A DNA stretch of 64,000 bases from Chrysomallon squamiferum. Taxonomy: Eukaryota > Mollusca > Gastropoda > Neomphalida > Peltospiridae. The stretch lies in contig CM022672.1 of assembly GCA_012295275.1 (NCBI GenBank), forward strand, positions 7,131,384 through 7,195,383, given 5' to 3'. The position numbers and the translations under genes were made by a program. Every line of letters starts with the position of its first letter. Position 1 is the first letter of the stretch. Of the stretch, positions 1-19,663 are shown piece by piece. A model generated the notes under the pieces. The model ran no database searches. It saw nothing but the letters and a program-made list of their open reading frames with translations, and was not told the origin of the DNA.

Positions 1-111
1 ATCCTCATCATCCGTGAATTTCACTCAAGAAACATCATTCAAAAATTTGTATTTATTTCTTTTCTTAATATCCTCTATTTTCATCCATTAGCTTTTAATA
101 AATATAATGAA

Positions 112-113
<2 letters not shown>

Positions 114-158
<45 letters not shown>
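114..158 (+). repeat. (TG)n microsatellite
   Basis: Uninterrupted TG dinucleotides. The flanking sequence from 1 to 999 otherwise holds only AT-rich sequence, the tract at 654-828, and the candidate polyadenylation signals of the lectin gene. Confidence 0.97.
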
Positions 159-159
<1 letters not shown>

Positions 160-652
160 CTGGCCACTTTTGTCAATGAGCTTAGGGGTTCATGGAATGG
201 ACTTTAATAAAGAAAAGTGTACTGGACAATAAAAGAAAAACATCTAAATCCTACATCAACATTTCGTATTTACTTAAGTTTCAATATATCAAGTATATGT
301 TTTCTGTGAAGTAATAGAATAAAATGAAAAATAAACTTCGGACTTTTTCTGAACCTGATTTAGGATAGAAGCTATTTTGCATTTTTCTCGGTTTATGAAA
401 AAAATAAGTTTTGAAATTCGTTGGACATAAATCCAAAATTTTCATCTTGTGGCCATAAGTAATGCATGAGTGAGAATGTTATTTTTTGTTGTTGTTGTGT
501 TTAAAATTGTGTTTGTTTCTTTGTTTTGTCGTTGCTTTTTTGTTGTTGTTGTTGTTGGTGGTGGTTTTTTGTTTGATTTTTTCCCCCAGTCAGAAACAAA
601 TTTATCTTGAAACAATTCAAACGTCACTGAAAAAGAAATAAAACAAGAGAAA

Positions 653-653
<1 letters not shown>

Positions 654-722
<69 letters not shown>

Positions 723-781
723 GTTATTGTTATTGTTGTTGTTGCTGTTGTTGTTTGTTGTTGTAGTTGTTGTTGTTATTA

Positions 782-828
<47 letters not shown>
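654..828. repeat. Palindromic (AAT)n/(ATT)n microsatellite
   Basis: (AAT)n passes directly into (TTA)n near 684, so the two halves are reverse complements that can pair into a hairpin. (GTT)n-rich sequence and a further (ATT)n follow. Confidence 0.9.
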
Positions 829-919
829 GACAATGATCATGATGATAATAATGTTTTACATAAAAGAAACAGCATCAGCATTTCCCAGAATTAAAATTAT
901 TTATTTATTTATTTATTCA

Positions 920-925
920 TTTATT
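920..925 (-). terminator. Candidate polyadenylation signal of the C-type lectin gene
   Basis: AATAAA on the minus strand, about 75 nt past the stop codon. Further overlapping copies fall in 904-917 because the site sits in an ATTT repeat. Confidence 0.45.
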
Positions 926-999
926 CATCATTTAACACTGTAAAACCCTACGTTACATTATAACTGTACCTTCCTAAAACAACAGAATAACCATTATAC

Positions 1000-6981
<5,982 letters not shown>

Positions 6982-6999
6982 AATCGTCACCAAGATGTA

Positions 7000-7260
7000 A
7001 AGTTAAGCAGGTCGAGAATGATGCTGCTTCGTCTTTAGAAAACCGCTTGTTCACTCGAAGCCCTCTTTGAGGTTTTGATTGCAAATATTTTTGGTGCCTG
7101 CTATTAGAGTGTGCTTCCCGTCATCCCGCCCAAAACAAATCATAGGTCATGTGACTCGTAAAGGAGCCAAACGCACCAGTCCCATGTTTACAGGCTGGCT
7201 TAAACATTTAAAAAAAGGAAGTACAAGAAGAAGAACTGCGGATGTAATTTAATTTGCTCG
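7000..7260 (-). promoter_or_regulatory. Probable upstream region of the C-type lectin gene
   Basis: This is a less AT-rich stretch just upstream of the lectin start codon. It contains GTCATGTGAC at 7146-7155, the M-box/E-box form bound by MiT-family bHLH-Zip factors. No TATA box is certain. Placing the promoter here assumes there is no upstream noncoding exon. Confidence 0.3.
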
Positions 7261-8779
7261 AACGTTTGATGGCTGTACAAGTGTTATTTTTGAATGTTAG
7301 TTACAATTAATATATTATTAATGGGGCGAGGGAATGAGTGGTTTATTAGTTTTTTCTCGTTTTCCTTTTATGTTGAAAAACAAATGTGTTTTTTTGTTTC
7401 TTTGTTCGTTCATTGGTTGTTGTTTTTTTGTTGTTGTTTTTATTTTTATTTTTATTTTTATTATTTATTTTATTATTATTTTTTGTTTGGGGGGGGGAGC
7501 TTTCAGAGTATGTTTTCCAAATAAATAAATCAATTGTTTAAACTTTTGTAACTTAATAAAACTGTAATCAAAGCATAAAAATAATAAAATAATTATTATT
7601 GTTACTGTCTTAATTTGCCAGTTTCATTGCAAAATAGATTAATGAAACCAGAAATAAAATTGTGAAATTTTTTTTTTTTTTTTTTCGAATATCTGTTCCC
7701 CTCCTTTTGTCTCTTTATAACGGAATCAGATTAGTAAACAGACGATTGGCCACACGCGCAGTGTATTACATGATGAGTCCTAGAGAGAACGTAAAACGTC
7801 TTTTTTCCTTGTAGCCAATGACCTCGGCTCCTGAGTTGGCGATAATTACTATTCTCTACCTCTGCGATTTTTTCCTTCTGTTTCTTAATTTAATAACAGC
7901 TACTTACTTTAAATTTTCATTTGATCAGTGAAGGCAAAGAACGATAGATAAAGAATGAAATTGAAGAAAATATTTTTAAAATTGACCCGAAATATGAGAA
8001 GCCCTGCTGTGCATATTTAATAACTGACAGTCGGCCTAGAGAAGTATATACAAAACAAAATATTCAACACACCGAAATGATATAACAGATGGATGGGTAG
8101 ACGGATGACGGAAACATAGACAACAGATAGAAAATATGATGAAGAGATGTGTGCATAGATGGACAGATTAATATTATTTTAATTTACAAGCAATTAAAAT
8201 CTAATCTCATTCAGTACTGACAGAAATAAACAGTTTAAATCATTACTGGTTGAAAATTCAAATTAAACAGAAAAACTATTTTGAGTACGACCTTAAACAT
8301 GGATAGACAATTCAACAAGAAAGAAAAAAACATTAAATGCTGAAAATTAAGACCAAATACAGAATAAGATTTATTACCAAAACATCCGAGATTTGCAAAC
8401 AGATATAGAAATTTTAACTCAACTTAAACTTTGTCCACGTTCGTGAGTTTTGAAAAGGGTAATAACTAGCATGCAGTCTGTGTTTGAAAATTCAACAAAT
8501 ACAAAAAGCCAGACTTTGAAAGATTTGAGATTTACACGACGTTAACAAACCTTTGACTTCTTTTATTAGTTTCTAGTACAAAGACAGAGAACAGTAACAA
8601 ATCCATGACATGCTGACCATCACACGACTAAGTGATGTTTTAAACAAACGTGTAGAAAACACGTGGCCCAATGTGACTGAACAACAGGAAATGTTAACAA
8701 ACAACAACTTTATCTTCACTTTTATACTGTAACTATCAATAGAATAAGGAAACATTTGCACTGACATGCACTGACATGC

Positions 8780-8781
<2 letters not shown>

Positions 8782-8850
<69 letters not shown>
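8782..8850 (+). repeat. (GA)n microsatellite
   Basis: About 34 GA units, preceded by three ATGCACTGAC-like decamers and followed by the MITE-like element. Confidence 0.96.
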
Positions 8851-8851
<1 letters not shown>

Positions 8852-9037
8852 GAAAGTTTATTGTTACAAGCGCTAATCTACTGTTAATATTTGACAATAT
8901 ATATATCAACTATTCCTTATCAGAAAATATCAGCAAACAGTCTACAGGTTAATTTCTAAGAAAATATTTGATATATATATATACTGAATATTTTCCTTAC
9001 AAACCTTTAGACCGTTTGCTGATAATTTCTGATTTGT
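8850..9037. mobile_element. Hairpin MITE-like element next to a (GA)n tract, copy 1
   Basis: 8917-8968 and 8987-9037 form an imperfect inverted repeat of about 50 bp per arm around an AT-dinucleotide loop; the shared core is TATCAGCAAAC...GGTCTA on one arm. The left flank (8851-8895) adjoins a long (GA)n tract. The same flank and arm occur in reverse orientation at 26542-26650, which shows the element is dispersed. It has no coding capacity. The family is not identified. Confidence 0.55.
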
Positions 9038-11903
9038 TAAAAAACCGTCATTTGTATTTTCATTTCTATAATAATATCTATTGATAATGGTGGGAAAAAG
9101 AGAGCACATTTACTTTGTTTTATCAAATACTTGACGTTTAACAGACTTTAAAATAAAATGTTTCTTTGTTGACTTGTTTCATGTCTAGCCAGCATAAGTT
9201 TATGGAAGCATTAAGCAAAACAGTCATAAAATTCTGTTTTTATAAATATTCTTGTTGTTTGTTCGTTTGTTTGAATGTTGGTGGATTTCTTTTGGAAGGT
9301 GGTAAATGTTCTTTGTTGGATTCATGTATTTATGCAATTATACTCAATTTACTTTTTTATATTTGATTTTTGTTTTGTTTTTATATAGGTACAAAAGTAC
9401 TTGTGTAAGAAAACAATGGACAGTCTGGGATAGTGTTTAAATTTGGCCTGGGCTCTGTTCAAACAAATCAGTGTGACAGACAAGTCGTACTTTACACTTG
9501 GTCCACTCCGTGTGTATCTTGATGTGTGTTTGTTAATACATTAAGTCAGTGAGTTATTTCACGACAGACAGATAAACAACACTGCATTATCAGCACTGAC
9601 AAACAAACAGTTTTCGTATTCGCCAAAGCACGTACGTTTTCCAAGAACAGTTCTACATGTGACGACAGAAAGAGTCAATCCCATTTTGCATTTTATTGTT
9701 TTAAAAACTGTTCTTCTCCTTTATTTGTTATTGTTATCCCTCCCATACTTTTTTCTTTTTTCTTTTATTCTTTCTTTCTTTCTTTATCATCATCACCATT
9801 ATAATTATTATATTTAAACAAATAATATTGCATATATTGCAGCTGAAGAAGTCATGTTTGGTTATTTTTATAACTGCTAAACCACTAATTTTTATGTTAT
9901 AATGAAACATTAGAAACATTCACCAAAATAAAAAACTAGCTCATTTCAGTTTAGTGTTTAAAATGGATGTCACAGGTATGAAAGAAACGGTAACAAGCCT
10001 ACTCACCAAATGAAAAACGGCAATATATGTTTCTTAAATGAATGGATATATAACAGTAATTTTCATATTAAAGGGATTGTTGTTTTATCTGTTGTCATTC
10101 CATTAAATTAAGTTGTATCTACACGACAGAAACTGTGTTGCAGAAAATACCGATCTTCAAGGGAAAAGAATAGTCGCTAAACCTAAATACTGCGTTTTTT
10201 GTTTCATCATGTCATTTTTCGTAATGAAGTAAGAGAGAAATTTTGCGTTACGTTGGCTGTTAGTCGAGCCATGCTATGCTAGCATGATAAGAAATCGTCA
10301 AGGCTAGACGATGGGAGTTTTATTGGTCATTTCCTTCCATTTGATAATCCAAATCACTAGTTTATTGTGGTGAATTGGTCTGCTCTGGGAAGAAGGTCAG
10401 TCGATGATCGGCAGAGACATGGCGGCAAATAGGTGGGGAAAAAATATATTTAGGTGGAAATTATGAAAATAAATCTGGTTCCGATATCTTAACATCTGTT
10501 GTAAATGGAGAAAATGAAAGTTAGCGTGGCATATTAATCGAATAATAAAAACAATAAAAAATAAATTAAAAATTAAAAAATAACGCTTACACATCCTTTA
10601 TGCGTGCGTGCAGGTGTCTGTTTTTCTGCTATTTCGATTAATTAACATAAATATATATTTTTTATACATTTTCGAAGGATTGTTTACAGCAAATTGTAAA
10701 GTAAATTCAGTTTCTACGATATTTTACGTTCTTTGTAGAAAAGAGAAAAAACAAGTCATTGTTCTTACCTAACCTTTTGAACTAGTTGTTATTAAAAAAT
10801 GATCGTCAGAAACAAAAAAGAATATATTTATATGTACCATTAACTACACGTCTAAATTAAATAAATAAATAAATGATAAAAAAAATGTTTATAATAAAAA
10901 TTTAAAATATTTAACCTGCATTAACGACTCACACTAAAGTATTACTATTTTAACTGAAATAAACTATTTATTATTTAAATTATTCTTCTACGTTTTTATT
11001 TATTTATTTATTTGACAGGGCATATTAAAGAATGGATTCCAACTCAAACGGACGCAAATAACATTTACACTCCACATTTCAAAAAATGTTCGCCATTTCG
11101 TTTATTCCAGTGCTTGGAATGACATTGCCTGGGTACACACTACAGCTAAAGACATCTCAATTCCGCCCTCTGAATTCATATTTGTTTTCTTCTGTCGGCA
11201 AATTTCTGTTAAGCGAAGGATTTATTTGGTGTTACCGAATCAAACTAGAAAGATAAGGAATTGTGTTATGTGAACGTGGAAGCAGAATCGAAACACTAAT
11301 ACAAAATGTATACGAAAAACTGATTATAAATTACTTAAAGAAACACACACACATACATTACAAGCACCCAAGCACGCATGTACGCAGGCACACACACTTG
11401 TTATAGGGACACTGGCTGAAATGAAAACGCTCATCTGACACACAGATAAATGATTATTTTCAAATGTTATCTTCTTTGGTAAGCGGTTTTTTACCATCTT
11501 ACTTATTTCCCAAAATAATGTCATTCAGATTTATAAAAGAATAAACTAATATTTTAAAACTTTATAAACACACCATAGTTGTAATTAATTTTTTATTTTA
11601 TTTTCTTTTTTTAAATAATAAAATAAAAATAAATAATAATTAAAAAAGAAAAAGAGAAAGAATACCTGTGTATTTAAAAAAAAAAAAAAAAAAAAAAACT
11701 TCTGGAAGAACCACTGCAGAAATCTGCCTATTTCGATCAGTAAAAAAACCCTCTATTTTGTAGGATGTTTGCGTTTAGATTGTTTTGTTAAACACACAGG
11801 TAAATTATAAACTGCGTGGTTTGATGTGATTAATTCATTTTCACATTTTATTTGCAATTATTATTATTTTTTTTAATATAAATTTTTTTAGTACAATAAA
11901 AGC

Positions 11904-11909
11904 TTTATT
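11904..11909 (-). terminator. Candidate distal polyadenylation signal, minus strand
   Basis: AATAAA on the minus strand in a CACTGAATAAAGCTTTT context that looks like a real cleavage region. It could end a very long GOLGA7 3' UTR of about 4.2 kb. A nearer signal at 15844-15849, some 235 nt past the stop codon, is the simpler choice. Confidence 0.3.
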
Positions 11910-11979
11910 CAGTGCCAGTTGTAAACTTTGTCATATAACATGGAATATATACTCCTACTGTTGAAAATAACTTGAGAGA

Positions 11980-12090
<111 letters not shown>

Positions 12091-12222
12091 ACTAACATTA
12101 TATTCAACTACTTTAAACATAAAAACATTTCAAAGCTTAACAGAAAATCACCACATTTTATTTTGTGACCGTAAACATGTTTCAGGAAAATAAAATAATA
12201 ATAATAATAATAATAATAATAA

Positions 12223-12647
12223 TTTGACTGAAAATTAATACATTTGTTTAATGGTGGGTTTTTTGTCTGATTTGTTTTGTTTTTTTTAATCTCATTTGAT
12301 TCTCTTTTAATAGACAACAAAAGTACTGCAGACAAAAAATTTATTTTACATGATTTTTATTTATTATTTTTTGAAGAGTAGTTGTTGTTATAACTTTTTA
12401 ATAATACTTTAATATTTCTTATATATTTTTATTTTATTTTAGTTTAGTTTTAAATTCATTTATAAAAATTGGAATTTTTGAGATCTGATGCAAAACATGT
12501 ATGAAAAATTGACTGCAAATTAAATATTTAATCAATTTTTTTTTTTTGCCCATCAATATTAACATCAATAATAAAGAATTAACATTTTATTACAGTATGC
12601 ACAAATTAATGTCCTACATTTAAGATTCATATAATAATATTTCACTT

Positions 12648-12680
<33 letters not shown>

Positions 12681-15600
12681 ATCAGACTTTAGATAAATAA
12701 TTCTCAATGACTGCATATTTTACAATATATAGTGAAGAAAGAGCAAATGGTAAAACCAAATGAGATAAAACAAAAATGTAAAAAAATTCAAATGTTTCAC
12801 TAATCATATACATGAAATAGTTACACAAACAAGTGGGACTTGAAATTATTTACAGATAAATGATTTCAATAATGCCAACACTATGTGACAAACAAAAATC
12901 AATAAAAAACGAAATGGTTATGACTGAAAAGCATACAGTGAAACACAATATGTTGTTTTTTAAAAAGAAAAGTAAGCCAATCACAGACATACACAATATG
13001 AGTACTATACCGAAGTAAAATAAATACATCACCTATTTACATACACACACAAAACACTTTGTGGATATCTGATACCAGTTAATTCAGTTAAGTTTATTTT
13101 ATTCCCCGGGAATATGTACATTACAATCTTGTTGACACCACATATCAATCACAACATCATCATAAACAAACAGATAAAAAAAAAATACTAATAATAAAAA
13201 AAAAATACAGAACAAGCGATACAGTTCCATCAGGTTCTTCAAAACAATATTTGGCATACAGCAATGATAACTTAAATTTAAAAACATAGAATCACAGAAT
13301 GAATTGTGTCATGTATTCCTGATTATACAAAAATGCTTGTCTTTACCTTTGTCTGTAATTTGCTTTGAAACATTGATGTAAGTTAAAGTATTAACTGTCA
13401 TTTAAGAAAAAAAAATTCTGAAAATCAGTAACTGTACTTTAAACCTACAGCTATGAATTTTTTTAATAATAAATAGTAATAAAAATAAAAATAACACAAT
13501 CTGATTAAAGTCAAATATTTTCCAGATCACACTATAACTTATACAGTGAATCACTCATATCTATGATATTACCTTTACAACCGTAAATTTTTTACTTTGT
13601 CATACCTCATTGTTACCAAAGTATGGTTATTGTCAAACAAAATGAAATATCTCAGCAGTAGACAACTGACACACCATTTATTAATTTGCAAAAAATGCAT
13701 TTTAAGAAGTTAATACATTTGTAAAACTGACTTAGCAGTTTTGTATTACAAATCTTCTTTGAAACAATTGTGTGTGATACTATATTATTTTGATACTTAA
13801 AAAAGGAACTGATAATTTTTTTTTAATTCCTTTGCTAACATTTTCCCAGACAGCGAATGGAATGTTAACATAATTCCCAAAAATAAATTAACAAGCACAC
13901 AACAAACATTAATATGGTAAAATACAAAAATCATTTCAATTTTATCTTTTCACAATAAAATGTCATTTATGATCAAATAATTAAACCTACCTGTCTTAAG
14001 TTATTTTTTATTTTTATTATTTTAGTCTTCTTTTAAATTATTCTATCTTGTAACTACTTTTTTACTTGAAGCTCATGTTTGAATGTTAATTATTTTAACT
14101 GTTATGGTAGACAACCAAACAAAAAAATTGTTTGATACAGCTATCCTACAACATTCATATACAATTTAATGATTTAAATCATGTAAAATGATATCAAATT
14201 TGAAAACATTAATAAATGCAATGAACAATGATAATAAATAAAAAGTAATTTGCAATAAAAACAGAAAATAGAAAAATAATGTCTCCGGTGATTTAATGGA
14301 TATAATACACAAGATTCAAAAATTGCTGGGAAAGTTTGAGATGTCACAACCGTACAAGATGTACTGTCATTTGATGATATCCTAACAAGATGACAGAAAA
14401 AAGTCAATAAAGTCATAAACATAATGTAAATTTACAAGGCAGACACCGTTTTCATAATTGTGATTTAAAAAAGGTTTAAAATAGAAAAGTTTTGAAATTC
14501 CTCCACTGGCATGATCTTCATTTCAGTTAAGACAAAAAGCTCATCTTGGTCTAAATAATTCTCAGCTATTTTAATTTATAACTAAACATACACTTTCATG
14601 TAAATCACATTCCAAGTAATTACTTAATATTTAAAATAAGAGTTCATCTTACTTTTACATTAAATTATTAGTTTTTCTTTAACATGTTTTTTTTTAAATT
14701 CAGTTACTTATATTTTATACAAGCAAAAATTCTCAACCTGATTTACTATGATTATCAGTTTAAAATTTAAAGTGTCCTCAATCAAGCAAAGCCTCTGACT
14801 AACAGAATTCTGCCCAACTTAAAAACATCTGACAAATTTGTTTCTTGAAAGATGACAAAAAGAAATTATAGACCACTCTTACAACAACTCTTTTAACTAC
14901 TTTTAAGTAACATCTTATGCACATATCAGTTTGATGTAACTCTGGATGTCAAGTGTGTCACAGTAATCAAGTTTTATATAGATACAGAAATGATATTTTA
15001 ATAGATAAAAAATTATAACGAAATCACACTAAACTGAATGTAGGACAGCATGTACTTTTTAATATTATCAGTGAATTGATACATACATAGAAAAGGACGT
15101 ATAATAATCTCCATTTTCCTGACAAATCTTTTTATAAGTTGTAATTAAAGCAACATTAAATAAAAATTTTGTTAAGGCAATAAGTCGGGGAGAATTTAGA
15201 AACGTTAATGGGTGGTGGTCTTTGTATGATGGGTCTGTGCAGTCAGTGTGTCTATGTCAAAACAGGAACTTGTTCTTTCTTAACTAAAAATATTTAAAAT
15301 ATCATTAAAAAGCTGAAACATTTCATCTGATGCTTTAAAACAAAACAAAATATGACTGGGAAAGTAAGGCAGCCTCAAAGATGAAATACCTGATATTTGT
15401 TTGTCGTTTTAAAACTTTTAATTTGCTTTGATTGCCTGAACACATGAAAGAAACAGTAATCAGGTTTTTGGCTAAAAATCTGACAAAATATTTTCAGTAT
15501 TTTTTTCCCCCTCAGTATTGTCCACATTGCTAAAATGAGTACTATAAGAATGAAGATGAGTAGAGGTTTAAAACTAGCGTCGATTTGGTTCATTCAGAAT

Positions 15601-16080
15601 GCAGATCTCCAGCTGGAAATAGTGGTTAAGGGAAACAGCATATCAGAATAATTAACATAAATGATAAAATACTGTATTTTTATCATAATATTAATCTCAC
15701 TTGTAGAGAAACAAATTATCACTGTAACATTTACCAAATAATGTACATGAACAGCAAAATAATTAGGTGGTTAACCGTTGGTTTTTAAATTAATTTTGTA
15801 TTATTTAATAACATCAGAATATCAATTCATTACTATTATTATTTTTATTTCATTATGTCTGTACTTCTGAGTGTCTTCATATTTGTATTTAGGATTTTGT
15901 GTGTAGATTTGGGAATACATGCATATAAAGGTGTGAATATGTAACAGTGTGCCTGTTTATATATATGAATATGTATACTTCTATGTAATGTATATAAATG
16001 TTTATACCTTCTGTATGTATCTTCTTGTAAAAAATATTAGTAAGTTTAAATACACAAAACATACATTTTACTTAATGGAT
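12223..16080 (-). other. Region downstream of GOLGA7, possible long 3' UTR
   Basis: AT-rich, with fewer microsatellites than the rest of the window and no open frame of interest. It lies directly after the GOLGA7 stop codon. It may be UTR up to a signal near 15845 or as far as 11904; the sequence alone does not decide. Confidence 0.35.
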
Positions 16081-18579
16081 TTATGTAAAGGATACAACTC
16101 TTAAGCCTCTCTCCACTGGGTCTATCAACATTAGACCTCGTGGAACATATACATCTTTATTCTGGTCTTGTATATACCGGTTAATTTTCTTTAAACACTG
16201 AAAATCAAAAATACTAAATTACACATCTAAAAAATATCTGAAGTAATAAAAATAAAATATAAAATAAAATAATAAAATATAATAATAATGATGATGATGA
16301 TAATTTTCTGTATCATTCTAAATTAACAGTGAAATGTGAAAAATAACCCCAACAGACCAAGAAAAAAAATTATAAAGTTTGACACAAACTCAGCCTGTTG
16401 TGGATTTTTTCAATTGTTACCAAAAATATGAAACAAGGGGAATTTATCACTATCTTACTCTTGACAAAGGCTGATGTCCAAAAATGTATGAACCAGTCAT
16501 AGGTGTATGTGTGTGGGTATGTGAATATATATGCCATTAAACTGCTTTCTACAAACAAGAATACCGTAGTAAATTATTAAAATGTGTATACAAACCTTCT
16601 CATAGTAAGTGTCCATACAGAGGTAAGCTAGATATGCAGTGAGACAGGCAAAGCAACTTTCACAATAAGTCCTTCCACTCAGACTCTCAGCCTCACTGTA
16701 CATTTGATTTAATGTGTTTACTGTCTGTTCAAAAACATTTCTCTCAATCTGAAAGGCAACAGTGTTTGTAGATAACACTATCTATCTATCTGTATATAAC
16801 TTTCTATATATATATACATATACACATACATACATATCTATACATATAAACATTAACAGAGAAACTAGTATATTTTTGGTTTAAATGAATATTACATTCT
16901 TAGCCTCAGGCAGAAGACTGACAGTCATACTGTATGTGTATGAACAAAAATAATTTAAGAAAAAAAAAATCTGTTTTTTAAATTTAAATCTTAAATGTAT
17001 ATTAAAAAAACAATTTACTTAAATTGAAGAAAGAAAATTAAAAGTAACAATCATTTGGTATATAAGGATAAAAAATAAAAAAAAGATGTCTAAATTTATG
17101 TTTAATATTATATTGCAACATTCAAATTAACAGCTCACCTTGCCCTCTAATTCTGGTGGAAACTTAGTCTGAAATTTAATTCCTGTTCCATCGATGTAGT
17201 CTCGATGGAGAAACACTTTTGTGCAGTGGTTCGGGGGAGTCCTACTTCCACTTTCCATCTTGTGGCCCTTGAAAATCAAAATAAAAAGACATAAACAAAA
17301 AAATATTATAATAATAAATTATTCTCACTTCTTCTTATAACATCACAAAGACATAAATAATTCAGATACATATTTGTTTCTTTAAATACATTGTGATCAT
17401 TTAATGGCATAGAATAAATTATCAGGCAAAAAAAAAATAAAAAAATAAAAAATAATAATAATAAATAAAAAAAATAATAATAAATAAAAAAATAAATAAG
17501 ATAAAATAAATAAATACTTTGAGACAGACAGAGAAAAAAAAATAACATGCATCAAGTTTAAAATATATTCATGCTATTAAGTACAACAATTATAACAAAA
17601 CAGACAATTTTTCTAATTTATGACATCGTAGTTTTATCATTATTATGATTATAGGTTGTTTTTTTATTGTTAGTTTTATATAACATCTGTTCAGTTATAA
17701 ATTTCTAGGTAACAGAATTATGAATGAATAAAAGCAGTATTACACAATTATATGTAAATTATAATACAATTATATTTAGCTACCGCAATTAAACAGACAA
17801 AGTACATTTCAAAAATGATTCAAACTTTGGACAGTGAAGGAAAAACAAACAAACATAATAATTTAAGCTTTGAAAATCAATAAATGCTGATGTTTCTTAA
17901 ACTTGCTTCAATATAGAAGTGTCATAATTTACCGTTCACTCGAACCCGTCTAATAGGTTGGAGCCCTTATAGCACTTAAAACAATGATCTACTTCAAACT
18001 CATGCACTGTTCATTTCCCGGCTATGTAGAAAAAAATAAAAATAAAAATATATCAGGAGAAATGAGAAAAGCTTGAATGATCATGCAGGTGCCTGTATCA
18101 ACTGCATTGTATTTTCATGCAGCAAAACTGGTGGTTATGTCAAATGAAGTATAAGATTTTTAACATGCAACTTCTGAAAATGTATTTATTAATTTATTTA
18201 TTAAAAAAAATCTATACTACTAATTATTTGTTTTTAAATTCTGCAGAAAATAATTTATTTTATAAACATATATACCAACAAACATTTACAGGCTGTTCCA
18301 AAACAACAACAAAATAAAAAAATAAAAAAATATAAAGTGAAAAAATATAAATAATAAAATAAATAAAAATAATAATAATTTTTTTCTCTTATACTGCTTT
18401 TGTCAATAAATGAATATTTTTGCAATTTTCATGAATATTTTATTATTATCTGAGGGACATATTTTGTACTATATAAAAATTATAAAACAACCTATTACTT
18501 ATTAGTTTTAATAATTTAATGATATATTAAATCTTGATTCCAATTGTTTAACTAAGTGTATTTTTCTATTTCTTTCTTA

Positions 18580-18613
<34 letters not shown>

Positions 18614-19179
18614 CAGAGTTGTTCAAAAGATGGAAGTTAGATATATGCTACATTCTGTGTAATGTTATTCATCAAAAACATTTTGTGTTGTTATTCATCA
18701 AATACGGATATTCACTCTGTACTTAATGACACTTCGTCAGTTCGTGACTTCCGTTATTTGGTAGCCTGGCTATTGCAACGATTCGAATGAATATAAATAA
18801 GACATATGAATTAATGAATTATTTATTTTATTATTTAGCAGGGAAATTACCTGGTTTCTATCTCATAGATCTAATTATATCACATTTATAATAATTATTA
18901 TATAAAACACGAAATAATAATAATTATCATGGTCCTGTAAAATGTTAACAACTATAGTACTAATGCTTAGTAATCCTGGAACTTGCGTCAATCGACTTCA
19001 TGATGAAAACAAAACATAATCATAGATCTCGCTTTCGATTAATGATAACGAAAAAATATTATTTACAATGTCAGGAAGATAAAAATAATTCTACAAAGGA
19101 AGAATTTATACTTAACAATGATGAGCAAAATTACATATAATATTTAACACGATAAAAATTTTACCTCGTCCGCAGCCAT
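16081..19179 (-). CDS. GOLGA7: GOLGA7 (golgin A7 / GCP16), Erf4-family palmitoyltransferase partner
   Basis: Exons on the minus strand are 19179-19165, 17267-17139, 16748-16596 and 16197-16081, all in phase 0. They encode 137 residues, the length of the vertebrate protein. Family knowledge: GOLGA7 binds and stabilises DHHC9-type palmitoyltransferases at the Golgi, the enzyme complex that acylates Ras, and is itself palmitoylated. Seen here: the Erf4 domain from about residue 20, with Lys-Val-Phe followed by Arg-Asp-Tyr; the [12 protein letters not shown] stretch; the CFACLTAY motif, whose Cys80 and Cys83 match the acylated pair of the human protein; and the C-terminal [10 protein letters not shown] block. 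The N-terminus is charged and diverged. Exon 1 carries only MAADE, with A at -3 and G at +4 around the ATG. An alternative start at the Met codon in exon 2 (17258) would remove eight residues. The SUCLG1 start lies 484 bp away on the other strand. Confidence 0.95.
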
Positions 19180-19505
19180 ATTATTTTCTCTCTCTGAAAG
19201 GTAAAGTAACGTCGATGCTGATTGGTTGAAGTATTATGTATACATTTTGTAATTGAAAGGTTACTGTGCAATAAACGATTTCGTATTTACGATAATGTCT
19301 GAGTATTATTACAATAAAAAAAAAAAAAAAAAACAACAAAAAAACACATTGTATATTACGTATTAATTAATATCATCTTCATTCAGATTGAAAATACGTT
19401 TGAATACAATTACTGAATTAGAAATAATTAAAGGTAATAATACATTGCAATTACATTGAATCTAACTCCTATAAATACTTAGTTATTAAAATTAAAACAT
19501 ATGTA

Positions 19506-19548
<43 letters not shown>

Positions 19549-19663
19549 GTTTAGAAAACGTTTAGTAACTACTTTCGGAAGAATTATAAGTAGTGTGTTT
19601 ATAAAAGAAGGAAATTACAGCAAACGAAAAGTACCTTGTAACCTCGACCTCGTCAGTCACAAA
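19180..19663. promoter_or_regulatory. Bidirectional promoter region between GOLGA7 and SUCLG1
   Basis: The two start codons are divergent and 484 bp apart. ATTGG at 19221-19225 reads as CCAAT on the minus strand, 42 bp before the GOLGA7 start. The SUCLG1 start lies in AAAATGGCGACC, which resembles a YY1 site overlapping the start codon. No TATA box is obvious near either start. A poly-A tract (about 19316-19333) and an (AAT)n tract (about 19507-19547) fall inside. Shared control is inference from the layout. Confidence 0.6.

Larger units (their letters stand above)
7261..11880. other. Intergenic region between the lectin gene and GOLGA7
   Basis: No coding exon, RNA gene or recognised transposon could be supported here apart from the MITE-like element near 8.9 kb. 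Two stretches (about 9420-9660 and 11030-11230) are of ordinary complexity and less AT-rich. They may be regulatory but carry nothing I can name. Confidence 0.6.

Noticed and set aside
10273-10289. CATGCTATGCTAGCATG hairpin
   Set aside because: A 7-bp stem of this kind is expected by chance in 64 kb and nothing around it gives it a role.
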